Source: Ahrensia sp. (GTDB lineage Bacteria > Pseudomonadota > Alphaproteobacteria > Rhizobiales > Rhizobiaceae). From it: a DNA stretch of 6,902 bases. A program made the translations under genes and the position numbers. This document shows, one piece after another, positions 1-5,760 of the stretch. Within the stretch, counting starts at the first letter, position 1; each line of letters starts with the position of its first letter. The DNA lies in NCBI GenBank assembly GCA_024639025.1, contig JAHEJF010000078.1, forward strand, positions 1 through 6,902, written 5' to 3'. The notes beneath the pieces are model-generated. The model saw nothing but the letters and a program-made list of their open reading frames with translations, searched no databases and was not told where the DNA came from.

Positions 1-1294
1 TTCCTGCAACCGCCCGTTCCTGGTTGGAAGTGTGTACTTTCATGCTGATATAGCCATCAAAGACGCCCGATTTGTCACGCTTGACCTCCGAGACCCGAAT
101 ACCACGCTCCTTCACCATGATGGGTGCGGAAACCATGTTCACATCGGCGACTTGCGGGCGGATCAGGCCGGCCAGTGCCGCGCTCATCATCGCCTTGGTG
201 TTCATGCTTGAAACCGAACCATCAAAGATGATTTCGACTTCCTTGATTGCACTTTCAGTTGCCTGGCCCACAAATGCACCTAGCACTTCGGCCAACTTTA
301 CAAACGGCTTGAGCACCGGTGCTTCTTCAGCGGTAATCGACGGCATGTTGATGGCGTTGGATACCGCGCCTTTGAGCAAATAGTCAGACATTTGCTCGGC
401 GACTTGCAGCGCCACATTTTCCTGCGCCTCAGTGGTCGATGCGCCCAAATGCGGCGTACACACCACATTGGGGATATCAAACAGTTCATTCTCTGTTGCA
501 GGCTCGGATTCAAACACATCGATACCCGCCGCAGCAACCTTGCCTGACCGCAATGCCTCGGCAAGATCCTTCTCCACGATCAGGCCACCACGCGCGCAGT
601 TAACGATGCGCACACCATCCTTCATCTTCTCAAAAGCAGCCTTGTTGACAATTCCGCGGGTCTTGTCGGTCATCGGCGTGTGCAAAGTAATGAATTCTGC
701 TCGGGCGAACAATTCATCCAGTTCCACTTTTTCAACACCCAGTTGAATGGCCCGTTCTTCAGACAGAAACGGATCAAACGCGATCACATGCATCCTGAGC
801 CCGACAGCGCGAGAAGCCACCACGGCACCAATATTGCCGCAGCCAATCACACCCAGCGTCTTACCGGTTATCTCGACACCCATGAATTTGGATTTCTCCC
901 ACTTGCCGGCACGGGTGGAAATGTCGGCAGCAGGCAATTGTCGCGCAGTGGCGAAAATCAGCGCAATGGCGTGTTCGGCGGTCGTGATGGAATTGCCAAA
1001 TGGCGTGTTCATCACGATGATGCCTTTGCGCGATGCCGCGGGGATATCGACATTATCGACACCGATCCCAGCCCGGCCAATCACCTTCAGATTGGTGGCC
1101 GCATCAATAAGCTTTTCGGTGGCCTTGGTTGCCGACCGGATGGCCAACCCATCATATTGTCCAATGATTTCAAGGAGTTTCTCCTTATCCTTGCCGACAT
1201 CCGGTTGAAAATCGACATCGATGCCGCGGTCCCGAAAAATCTGGACCGCTGTTTCAGATAGCTTGTCGGATACTAATACGCGAGGTGCAGCCAT
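1..1294 (-). CDS. serA: D-3-phosphoglycerate dehydrogenase (partial, C-terminus beyond left edge)
   Basis: SerA catalyses the first committed step of serine synthesis in the cytoplasm: 3-phosphoglycerate + NAD+ to 3-phosphohydroxypyruvate. I translated the minus strand from the ATG at 1294-1292. The frame stays open for 431 codons to the window edge. Visible parts are the N-terminal substrate-domain half with RAGIGVDN (residues 74-81), the Rossmann dinucleotide motif GCGNIG (151-156), and the 2-hydroxyacid dehydrogenase triad R235 (in NCARGG), E264 (in FESEP) and H282 (in TPHLGAST). From about residue 310 the sequence continues into the allosteric substrate-binding (ASB) domain of the long, type I enzymes. 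These are about 530 aa, so roughly 100 residues including the C-terminal ACT domain lie outside. The start is set by GGAGG at 1304-1300, five bases before the ATG. An in-frame ATG at 1306 has no such site. It lies 57 bp after serC and is probably co-transcribed with it. Confidence 0.96.
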   Translation of the reverse strand, partial: MAAPRVLVSDKLSETAVQIFRDRGIDVDFQPDVGKDKEKLLEIIGQYDGLAIRSATKATEKLIDAATNLKVIGRAGIGVDNVDIPAASRKGIIVMNTPFGNSITTAEHAIALIFATARQLPAADISTRAGKWEKSKFMGVEITGKTLGVIGCGNIGAVVASRAVGLRMHVIAFDPFLSEERAIQLGVEKVELDELFARAEFITLHTPMTDKTRGIVNKAAFEKMKDGVRIVNCARGGLIVEKDLAEALRSGKVAAAGIDVFESEPATENELFDIPNVVCTPHLGASTTEAQENVALQVAEQMSDYLLKGAVSNAINMPSITAEEAPVLKPFVKLAEVLGAFVGQATESAIKEVEIIFDGSVSSMNTKAMMSAALAGLIRPQVADVNMVSAPIMVKERGIRVSEVKRDKSGVFDGYISMKVHTSNQERAVAG

Positions 1295-1299
1295 TTTGG

Positions 1300-1304
1300 C
1301 CTCC
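1300..1304 (-). promoter_or_regulatory. serA ribosome binding site
   Basis: GGAGG on the minus strand, five bases before the ATG at 1294. It overlaps the upstream in-frame ATG at 1306-1304 and so favours the MAAPRV start over an MEAK start. Confidence 0.8.
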
Positions 1305-1322
1305 ATGCTTTCAAATAGGTGG

Positions 1323-1343
1323 AAAACGGCATGATCTGCCGTT
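1323..1343 (-). terminator. serC-serA intercistronic hairpin (weak terminator or processing site)
   Basis: On the minus strand AACGGCA (1343-1337), loop GATCA, and TGCCGTT (1331-1325) form a perfect 7-bp stem, followed by a run of four T (1326-1323) that includes the last two stem bases. It sits nine bases after the serC stop, in the 57-bp gap before serA. The short U-run and modest stem suggest partial attenuation, an RNase pause or a 3'-end stabiliser, not a full stop. The hairpin is seen; its function is inferred. Confidence 0.5.
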
Positions 1344-1351
1344 CAATAAAA

Positions 1352-2518
1352 TCAGGTGAGCGCGGCTTTCGCTTCCGCAAATGCGTAGCCGATCCATGGC
1401 ATCAAGGCTTCGATATCCGATGTCTCAACTGTGGCCCCGGCCCAGATCCGAAGTCCGGGCGGCGCATCGCGATAGGCACCGATATCATAGGCAACGCCTT
1501 GTTTGTCGAGCAGGGATACCATGTTATTGGCAAAAGCAGCCTGTGCATCAGAGTCAAGCGCAACGACAGCAGGATCGGTGATTTTCAGACAAACCGACGT
1601 GTTGGATCGCGTTGCAGGATCGTCAGCCAGGTTTTCAAGCCAGTTCACAGAATCCACATAATCCTGGATCGCCTTGAAATTGGCATCGGCACGTTTCATC
1701 ATGCCCGCGAGGCCACCAACAGACTGGCCCCATTCCATGGCATCGATGGCATCTTCAACCGCGAGCATGGAAGGCGTGTTGATGGTTGCCCCGCTAAAAA
1801 TGCCCTCAATCAGCTTGCCGCCCTTGGTCAGGCGGAAGATTTTTGGCAATGGCCAGGCAGGTGTGTAGCTTTCAAGCCTCTCAACCGCGCGCGGTGACAG
1901 GATGAGCACTCCGTGCGCGCCTTCACCGCCCAACGCCTTCTGCCAGGAAAAAGTCACCACATCGAGTTTGTCAAAAGCCAAGTCTTGCGCGAACGCGGCA
2001 GAAGTCGCATCGCAAATGGTCAGGCCCTGCCGGTCCGCAGGAATGAAATCACCATTGGGGACACGAACGCCGGAGGTGGTGCCATTCCAGGTAAAGACGA
2101 CATCATTGTCAAAATTGATCTGATCGAGATCGGGCAACGCGCCGTAACCCGCCTCGATCTTTCTGCAATTCTCAAGTTTGAGTTGCTTGATCGCATCGGT
2201 CACCCAGCCTGAGCCGAAACTCTCCCAGGCAACCATGTCGACACCACGTGCGCCGAGAAGCGACCACATCGCCATTTCCACTGCACCCGTATCAGACGCA
2301 GGCACGATACCAATGCGATAGCCATCCGGCACTTCGAGCAATTGCCTCGTTAAATCAATAGCTTGAACGAGCCTTGATTTTCCGGTTTTTGAACGGTGGG
2401 ATCGTCCCAGAGATGCAGTTTGAAGATTTTCTGCTTTCCAGCCGGGGCGCTTGGAGCACGGGCCCGATGAAAAATTGGGGTTGGCCGGACGCAGATCCGG
2501 CTTCATCAGTTCTGTCAT
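1352..2518 (-). CDS. serC: Phosphoserine aminotransferase (alphaproteobacterial/Methanosarcina-type)
   Basis: SerC is a PLP-dependent class V aminotransferase that converts 3-phosphohydroxypyruvate and glutamate to O-phospho-L-serine and 2-oxoglutarate, the second step of serine synthesis. The protein is 388 aa, full length for this subfamily. The N-terminus carries the typical [14 protein letters not shown] block (14-27), followed by [10 protein letters not shown] (38-47) and the [11 protein letters not shown] segment (72-82). D170 in ICDATSAAF should contact the pyridine nitrogen. K194 in [15 protein letters not shown] is the Schiff-base lysine. The open frame extends upstream to 2602, but that stretch lies inside a structured RNA leader and begins at a TTG without a ribosome site. 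The ATG at 2518 has GGAAGGG seven bases upstream. serC is the first gene of the serC-serA pair, and its expression is probably controlled through the leader. Confidence 0.95.
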   Translation of the reverse strand: MTELMKPDLRPANPNFSSGPCSKRPGWKAENLQTASLGRSHRSKTGKSRLVQAIDLTRQLLEVPDGYRIGIVPASDTGAVEMAMWSLLGARGVDMVAWESFGSGWVTDAIKQLKLENCRKIEAGYGALPDLDQINFDNDVVFTWNGTTSGVRVPNGDFIPADRQGLTICDATSAAFAQDLAFDKLDVVTFSWQKALGGEGAHGVLILSPRAVERLESYTPAWPLPKIFRLTKGGKLIEGIFSGATINTPSMLAVEDAIDAMEWGQSVGGLAGMMKRADANFKAIQDYVDSVNWLENLADDPATRSNTSVCLKITDPAVVALDSDAQAAFANNMVSLLDKQGVAYDIGAYRDAPPGLRIWAGATVETSDIEALMPWIGYAFAEAKAALT

Positions 2519-2526
2519 TTTTCTAC

Positions 2527-2590
2527 CCTTCCAGATAGCAAGCCTCTCGTTAGGGAGAGGTGGCCTGCCCGTGCCTCTACTGGAAAGCCG
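2527..2590 (-). ncRNA. Structured serC 5' leader; candidate serC RNA motif
   Basis: Read on the minus strand, three helices nest here. The outer helix is CUUUCCAG (2587-2580) with CUGGAAGG (2534-2527). It can be extended by UAG (2579-2577) with CUA (2538-2536) across one bulged U. Next is GCAGG (2568-2564) with CUUGC (2542-2538), followed by a CCA bulge (2563-2561). The apical hairpin is CCUCUC (2560-2555) with GAGAGG (2548-2543), closed by a CCUAAC loop. The 3' strand of the outer helix contains the serC Shine-Dalgarno bases, so folding would hide the ribosome site. No U-run follows, which argues for translational rather than transcriptional control. Published comparative genomics describes a 'serC RNA motif' at this position in Alphaproteobacteria, with unknown ligand. 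Assignment to that family is by position and structure, without a covariance-model search. Confidence 0.7.
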
Positions 2591-2610
2591 GTACATCTGC
2601 AAGTGTTTTG

Positions 2611-2639
2611 GTAATGTGAGCGACAGGAATTGCGATCAA
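2611..2639 (-). promoter_or_regulatory. Candidate sigma-70-type promoter of serC-serA
   Basis: TTGATC (2639-2634), a 17-base spacer and CATTAC (2616-2611) give a plausible but imperfect housekeeping promoter. Transcription would begin near 2604, just before the folded leader that starts at 2590. The -10 box matches TATAAT at only three positions. The placement is its main support. Confidence 0.35.
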
Positions 2640-2675
2640 GTGGAGAATAAACGGCAAACGTTCACTCAGACTCGA

Positions 2676-3176
2676 TCACCGCGCGGCACGGCCTTCGGTT
2701 ACCAGTGCATCGACATCCAGTGGTGTGTTGTTGATCAATGGATTGCCATCCTCATCATATTGCCATTCCGAACGCGGACGATCGCGATACAGTTCCAGAC
2801 CATTGCCATCAGGGTCATTCAGATATACCGCCTCGCTGACGCTGTGGTCGGCGGCCCCGGTGAGCGCATATCCAGCACTCAAGACGCGATCAATCACCTG
2901 GCCCAACGTTGCGCGGTCAGGAAACAGGAAAGCAACATGGTACAAGCCCGTATGGCCATTGGGTGGCGCCGAGCCGCCAAGACTTTCCCATGTATTCAGG
3001 CCCAGATGGTGGTGGTAGTCATCAAATGACAGGAAAGCAGCCTGCCGACCGTAAAGCATTACCACCCGCATCCCGATCACATCGCGATAAAAAGCGATCG
3101 CACGTTCGAGATCCGCAACTTTCAGATGGCCATGCCCTACATTGGCGCCCGGAACACCGTTGACTGCTTCTGCCAT
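2676..3176 (-). CDS. VOC-family protein (glyoxalase/extradiol dioxygenase superfamily, CatE-like)
   Basis: This 166-aa cytoplasmic protein belongs to the vicinal oxygen chelate superfamily, whose members bind a divalent metal between paired beta-alpha-beta-beta-beta modules. Module one opens with GHGHLKVADLERAIAFYRDVIG (about 14-35). Module two runs from GLYHVAF (77-83) to DPDGNGLELYRDRP (121-134). Expected metal ligands are visible: H17 in HLKV, H80 in YHVAF and E128 in LELY, with a further HHH at 55-57. The pattern resembles the catechol-2,3-dioxygenase/CatE-like group (COG2514), but the substrate cannot be read from sequence. AAGGAG at 3190-3185 lies eight bases before the ATG at 3176. A TTG six bases upstream is too close to it, so the ATG is preferred. 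The gene is flanked by the upstream barrel gene's terminator and the serC leader, and looks monocistronic. Confidence 0.88.
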   Translation of the reverse strand: MAEAVNGVPGANVGHGHLKVADLERAIAFYRDVIGMRVVMLYGRQAAFLSFDDYHHHLGLNTWESLGGSAPPNGHTGLYHVAFLFPDRATLGQVIDRVLSAGYALTGAADHSVSEAVYLNDPDGNGLELYRDRPRSEWQYDEDGNPLINNTPLDVDALVTEGRAAR

Positions 3177-3184
3177 GATCAATT

Positions 3185-3190
3185 CTCCTT
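3185..3190 (-). promoter_or_regulatory. VOC gene ribosome binding site
   Basis: AAGGAG on the minus strand lies eight bases before ATG 3176 but only two before the alternative TTG at 3182. It therefore decides the start. Confidence 0.8.
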
Positions 3191-3194
3191 ATAT

Positions 3195-3218
3195 GCATCT
3201 GGTTACAGTACCAGATGC
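3195..3218 (-). repeat. Perfect 9-bp inverted repeat before the VOC gene (operator or leader hairpin)
   Basis: GCATCTGGT (3195-3203) and ACCAGATGC (3210-3218) are perfect inverted copies around a 6-base centre, four bases upstream of the AAGGAG ribosome site. No T-run follows on either strand, so it is not an intrinsic terminator. The TGGT/ACCA half-sites recall GntR-type operators, but the usual centre there is shorter. It could be a repressor operator or a leader-RNA hairpin that stabilises or gates the message. No regulator gene is in the window. Confidence 0.6.
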
Positions 3219-3362
3219 CGTGCATGGTTCAGCAAATGGGTATGGCTCAGACCACGTTCAAGCACCGCTGCGTTACAGCCTTCCACTAAAACGCTGGTGC
3301 GGATTTGGTCATTGAAAATATTGAACAATTCTGGCTGCGACGACACAAAGACTGACGGAGAC
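3219..3362. other. Intergenic stretch, no gene supported
   Basis: This lies between the barrel gene's terminator and the inverted repeat. It should hold the VOC gene promoter, and TTGTGT-N17-TTCAAT on the minus strand is only a weak match. A minus-strand frame stays open to a TAA at 3205-3203, but it passes straight through the terminator and has no start with a ribosome site. Confidence 0.5.
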
Positions 3363-3389
3363 AAAAAAGGCGGCCCGAAGACCGCCTTT
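3363..3389 (-). terminator. Intrinsic terminator of the distal barrel gene, UUCG tetraloop
   Basis: The minus strand reads AAAGGCGGTC (3389-3380), TTCG, then GGCCGCCTTT (3375-3366): a 10-bp stem with one G-U pair and a cUUCGg tetraloop. A run of six T (3368-3363) follows. It lies 21 bases after the stop of the 3411-4376 gene and should end its message before the VOC gene. Confidence 0.92.
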
Positions 3390-3410
3390 GAATTCAGATC
3401 GAAACTTGTG

Positions 3411-4376
3411 TTACCAAGTGCTGACGCGCATACCGACTCGGACCGAGTGAACACTGTCCTTGTTATCCAGAAGCGTTGTGTCAGTCAGGTTTGCACCATC
3501 AAGCACTGAATCGATGTTCATGATGTGCTGGAAGCGATAACCGAAATCAAGTTTGATATTTTTGGTCAAATCATATGTGGCACCAGCTGATACTGCAAAA
3601 GTGGGCAACCATTTGGCATACACATCGTTGATCAACTCGTAGTCTGTAATAACCTCACCGAAATCACCGCCTGGGAAGCCACATGCTTCATCTTCATTGG
3701 CTGAACAGGTGACCAGGTGTTGCAGAGTAACAGCAGGACGCGCCATGCCCGCACCACCGCCTACATAAGGCGTGACACCAGCAAATGTAGGCAGGTCCAC
3801 ATAGGCATTCGCGAGCACCGACCATACAGCGTAGGATGTGTCTATGCGTTCAGTGCCGCCAATTGGAAAGGCAAAAGTTCCGGCGGCAGCAGTACAAGCG
3901 GCGACCGCGCAGCTGGTACCGATCAGATTGCCATCCCTATCGAAACTCACTGTTTGAGTCGTCGCACCATCGACCAGGTCGATATACTCAAAACGGCGAG
4001 AACCACTGAAACCGCGGAAATCCTGGAACACTGTTTCGCTAGAAGCTAGGCGATCAACAGTGACGTCAGCACGCAGAAGCGAGGTGAGTTGTCGTCCGAC
4101 ACCAACGCCGAAGCCATAACTGTCGCCGAAACGAAACTGCAAGGAAGGTAGACCGACGATCGGGTCATACGCAAAGCCACGTTCCTGCTCGAGATTGAAA
4201 TTATACGAGACATCACCGCGCATGTACCAGCCCGAACCCAGTTCGGCCGGTTTCACGAAATTGGCATCATCGGTGTAGACATCATTGCCGTCCATATCGG
4301 CAGCCATGGCCGGCTGGATACTGAAAGCAACCGATGCAATGAGCGCTGCAGCGAGTATTTTTGATCGACACACCAT
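3411..4376 (-). CDS. Outer-membrane beta-barrel protein (Omp25/Omp31-like), distal paralog
   Basis: This 321-aa secreted barrel has a signal peptide at residues 1-25 with likely cleavage AMA|AD. The mature barrel begins near SGWYMRGDVSYNF (48-60). Glycine/aromatic amphipathic strands follow, including GFGVGVGRQL (88-97), the conserved SVLANAYVDL (186-195), VTPYVGGGAG (201-210) and IKLDFGYRFQHI (274-285). The last strand, SVRVGMRVSTW (311-321), ends in a C-terminal aromatic residue as expected for the BAM recognition signal. Cysteine pairs C156/C161 and C224/C232 lie in predicted outer loops. The family belongs to the opacity/Omp25 group of small surface barrels. Their roles are structural or surface-related, and no transported substrate can be named. 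The ATG at 4376 has GAGAGT six bases upstream. The frame opens at a TTG at 4394, but that has no ribosome site. Its nearest relative here is the neighbouring paralog upstream. Confidence 0.85.
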   Translation of the reverse strand: MVCRSKILAAALIASVAFSIQPAMAADMDGNDVYTDDANFVKPAELGSGWYMRGDVSYNFNLEQERGFAYDPIVGLPSLQFRFGDSYGFGVGVGRQLTSLLRADVTVDRLASSETVFQDFRGFSGSRRFEYIDLVDGATTQTVSFDRDGNLIGTSCAVAACTAAAGTFAFPIGGTERIDTSYAVWSVLANAYVDLPTFAGVTPYVGGGAGMARPAVTLQHLVTCSANEDEACGFPGGDFGEVITDYELINDVYAKWLPTFAVSAGATYDLTKNIKLDFGYRFQHIMNIDSVLDGANLTDTTLLDNKDSVHSVRVGMRVSTW

Positions 4377-4404
4377 TGTACGACTCTCACACAAGTAACA
4401 TGAA

Positions 4405-4434
4405 GAAAGTCCCCCAGCGGAAGGCTGGTCTTTC
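4405..4434 (-). other. Leader hairpin of the distal barrel gene
   Basis: On the minus strand GAAAG (4434-4430) pairs with CTTTC (4409-4405) and CCAGC (4428-4424) with GCTGG (4418-4414). A small asymmetric internal loop separates them and CTTCC is the apical loop. It lies between the CtrA-type box and the start codon, where such hairpins can protect outer-membrane protein messages. That role is inferred. Confidence 0.4.
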
Positions 4435-4460
4435 CTTAGCGCCCACTATTGCCGATAAGT

Positions 4461-4476
4461 GTTAAGTGCCGGTTAA
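4461..4476 (-). promoter_or_regulatory. CtrA-type binding site before the distal barrel gene
   Basis: The minus strand reads TTAA (4476-4473), seven bases CCGGCAC, then TTAAC (4465-4461). This is an exact match to the alphaproteobacterial CtrA consensus TTAA-N7-TTAAC, 85 bp before the ATG at 4376. A sigma-70-like TTGATC (4513-4508)-N17-GTTAAT (4490-4485) just upstream would place the box near the transcription start. Alternatively, TTAACA within the box could serve as a -35. Whether CtrA activates or represses cannot be read here. Confidence 0.65.
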
Positions 4477-4556
4477 GCATAAAAATTAACTGTAATTTTT
4501 ATTGATTGATCAACGTTCCTCCCTATTTGCCTGGATCGCTGGCCGGAGCCCAACGC

Positions 4557-4581
4557 AAAAAACCCGGCTCAAAGAGCCGGG
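4557..4581 (-). terminator. Intrinsic terminator of the proximal barrel gene
   Basis: On the minus strand CCCGGCTC (4581-4574), loop TTT and GAGCCGGG (4570-4563) form a perfect GC-rich 8-bp stem, followed by six T (4562-4557). It lies 23 bases beyond the stop of the 4605-5456 gene. It separates this message from the downstream paralog, which has its own control region. Confidence 0.95.
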
Positions 4582-4604
4582 CTTTCAGATCAAAGTATTT
4601 GATT

Positions 4605-5456
4605 TTACTTGTAAACCGGGGTCGGGTGGTACGCGACCTGATGTTTCTTGTAATGTTTGCCGCCAAACTTGTAGCGAAGGCCGGCACGAACTTCGTGGCT
4701 TGTGAAGCCCTCGTCATAACCAGGTCCGACACTATTGGCGAAACCAAACTGGTGACCACCCCGAATGCGCTTGTAGCGATAGCCAAGATCAACTGTCAGC
4801 TTTTTGGATACGTGATAGGACAGACCGGCCATCACAGCATATGCAAAGCGCCAGTCTGAAGATCCGCCATGAACAACAGTCGGATTACATGTGGCCGGAG
4901 CAGTTGATACACATTCTGTGTTGCTCAAATCATCCCAGTGCACATAAGCGCCACCGATACCTGCACCAATGTAAGGTGTGATGCCGACATAAGTGCCCAG
5001 ATCGACATAGGCGTTCGCAAGAACCGTCCAGGCTGTATAGGAAGATGTATCGGTTGAGATACATGTCGCCGGTGCAAGTGCACCGCCACAAGGTCCAGTT
5101 GTTGAACCGGTGAAGTCAGAACCGAAATCGTAATCAACGGTCAAATCTGTACGCAGATAGGAGTTGATCTGATATCCTACACCACCGCCGATTGAGAACG
5201 ATGCGTCAATATCGCCTGAGAGCGTGTTTGTGCCGCCTGGCGTTGCATAGAGCGCGCCCTCATATGTATTGCTGAATGCATAACCCACATCGCCGCGAAT
5301 GTACCAACCGGACATTTTGTGTACAACGCGCTCGGGCGCCTCGTACACTGGGGTTTCGATAATCTCTGGCACTGCCAAATCAGCTGCAACTGCAGATGCG
5401 GTCATTGCCATTGCGATGGCTGAACCAGTGGCAAGAAGTCTAACTGCATGTTTCAT
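4605..5456 (-). CDS. Outer-membrane beta-barrel protein (Omp25/Omp31-like), proximal paralog
   Basis: This 283-aa secreted barrel has a signal peptide at 1-24 or 1-25 (ASAVA|ADLAVP). A short proline/glutamate linker (27-47) precedes the barrel, which starts at SGWYIRGDVGYAF (49-61). Strands include SFSIGGGVGYQIN (86-98), LRTDLTVDYDFG (101-112), TVLANAYVDLGTYVGITPYIGAGIGG (144-169), LTVDLGYRYKRI (220-231) and HEVRAGLRYKF (254-264). Cysteine pairs C123/C132 and C182/C190 flank the conserved central strands. Unlike its neighbour, the protein does not end at the barrel-closing aromatic F264. A 19-residue tail rich in His, Lys and Tyr follows, presumably periplasmic. The ATG at 5456 has GAGG eight bases upstream. 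A TTG at 5462 sits too close to that site. It belongs to the small surface barrels of Rhizobiales (opacity/Omp25 group); its exact function is unknown. The message should end at the strong terminator just downstream. Confidence 0.87.
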   Translation of the reverse strand: MKHAVRLLATGSAIAMAMTASAVAADLAVPEIIETPVYEAPERVVHKMSGWYIRGDVGYAFSNTYEGALYATPGGTNTLSGDIDASFSIGGGVGYQINSYLRTDLTVDYDFGSDFTGSTTGPCGGALAPATCISTDTSSYTAWTVLANAYVDLGTYVGITPYIGAGIGGAYVHWDDLSNTECVSTAPATCNPTVVHGGSSDWRFAYAVMAGLSYHVSKKLTVDLGYRYKRIRGGHQFGFANSVGPGYDEGFTSHEVRAGLRYKFGGKHYKKHQVAYHPTPVYK

Positions 5457-5485
5457 AATCAATTCCTCAAACGCCCAAATCTCAA

Positions 5486-5508
5486 CAAGCGGGCAATAGC
5501 TACGCTTG
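5486..5508 (-). other. Leader hairpin of the proximal barrel gene
   Basis: CAAGCG (5508-5503) and CGCTTG (5491-5486) on the minus strand form a 6-bp stem with an 11-base loop, extendable by two G-U pairs. It lies between the CtrA-type box and the start codon, the same arrangement as at the downstream paralog. The hairpin sequence itself is not conserved between the two. Confidence 0.35.
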
Positions 5509-5528
5509 CCAAGATGATGGCTCGGAAA

Positions 5529-5547
5529 GGTTAAAACGCACTTAACC
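5529..5547 (-). promoter_or_regulatory. Palindromic CtrA-type site before the proximal barrel gene
   Basis: On the minus strand GGTTAA, seven bases GTGCGTT, then TTAACC. The TTAA-N7-TTAACC pattern matches the CtrA consensus on both strands because the outer six bases are inverted copies. It lies about 75 bp before ATG 5456, a distance close to that at the neighbouring paralog. An AT-rich TATAGG lies immediately upstream (5553-5548), but no clear -35 accompanies it. Confidence 0.68.
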
Positions 5548-5760
5548 CTATATTTTTACCGCATTTATTCACCATGATGTCGCAGAGTGCACGCCGCACA
5601 ATCGGAAAAAAACAGCTAGATCAGGGCCATAGCAGCACAAATATGCAGAGGCTATCTAGGCACGACAGCAGGGCGCGTCTGAAATTTACAAATCAGATCG
5701 GTAAAATTCGAGCTAATATTAATGGCTTGTAAACCACGTTTCGGAAAACCTGCCTTTTGG
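5548..5760. other. Intergenic region downstream of glmM, no gene seen
   Basis: With the leader to 5457 this forms a 304-bp gap between glmM and the first barrel gene. I find no plausible coding frame, tRNA or clear terminator for glmM. The only terminator-like element is a weak GCTA/TAGC stem (5634-5617, minus strand) a few bases before seven T (5612-5606). This part is AT-rich compared with the genes, which fits a promoter region. Confidence 0.5.

Noticed and set aside
680..1261. 193-codon plus-strand frame opposite serA
   Set aside because: It is antisense to the clearly conserved serA frame, where the real protein carries the dehydrogenase motifs. The plus-strand product shows no recognisable domain.
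1319..1897. 192-codon plus-strand frame opposite serC
   Set aside because: It overlaps the conserved PLP enzyme on the other strand and has no ribosome site or family motif.
2519..2602. 28-residue N-terminal extension of SerC
   Set aside because: It begins at a TTG without a ribosome site and its bases are those of the folded leader. The family N-terminus starts at the ATG at 2518.
2641..2668. Terminator for the VOC gene (AACG/CGTT stem with TTTATT)
   Set aside because: The four-base stem is AT-rich and unstable, and the T-run is interrupted.
3203..3454. Minus-strand frame ending just before the VOC gene
   Set aside because: It spans the end of the barrel gene in another frame and an intrinsic terminator. 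It has no start with a ribosome site and the peptide matches nothing I recognise. A gene remnant cannot be excluded, but nothing supports one.
4388..4402. Four-codon upstream ORF (ATG TTA CTT GTG TGA) before the distal barrel gene
   Set aside because: It has no ribosome site and is too short to separate from chance; a leader-peptide role would be speculation.
5606..5637. Possible glmM terminator before a run of seven T on the minus strand
   Set aside because: The stem is only four base pairs plus a mismatch, with a long loop, and it lies over 120 bases from the glmM stop. Too weak to call.
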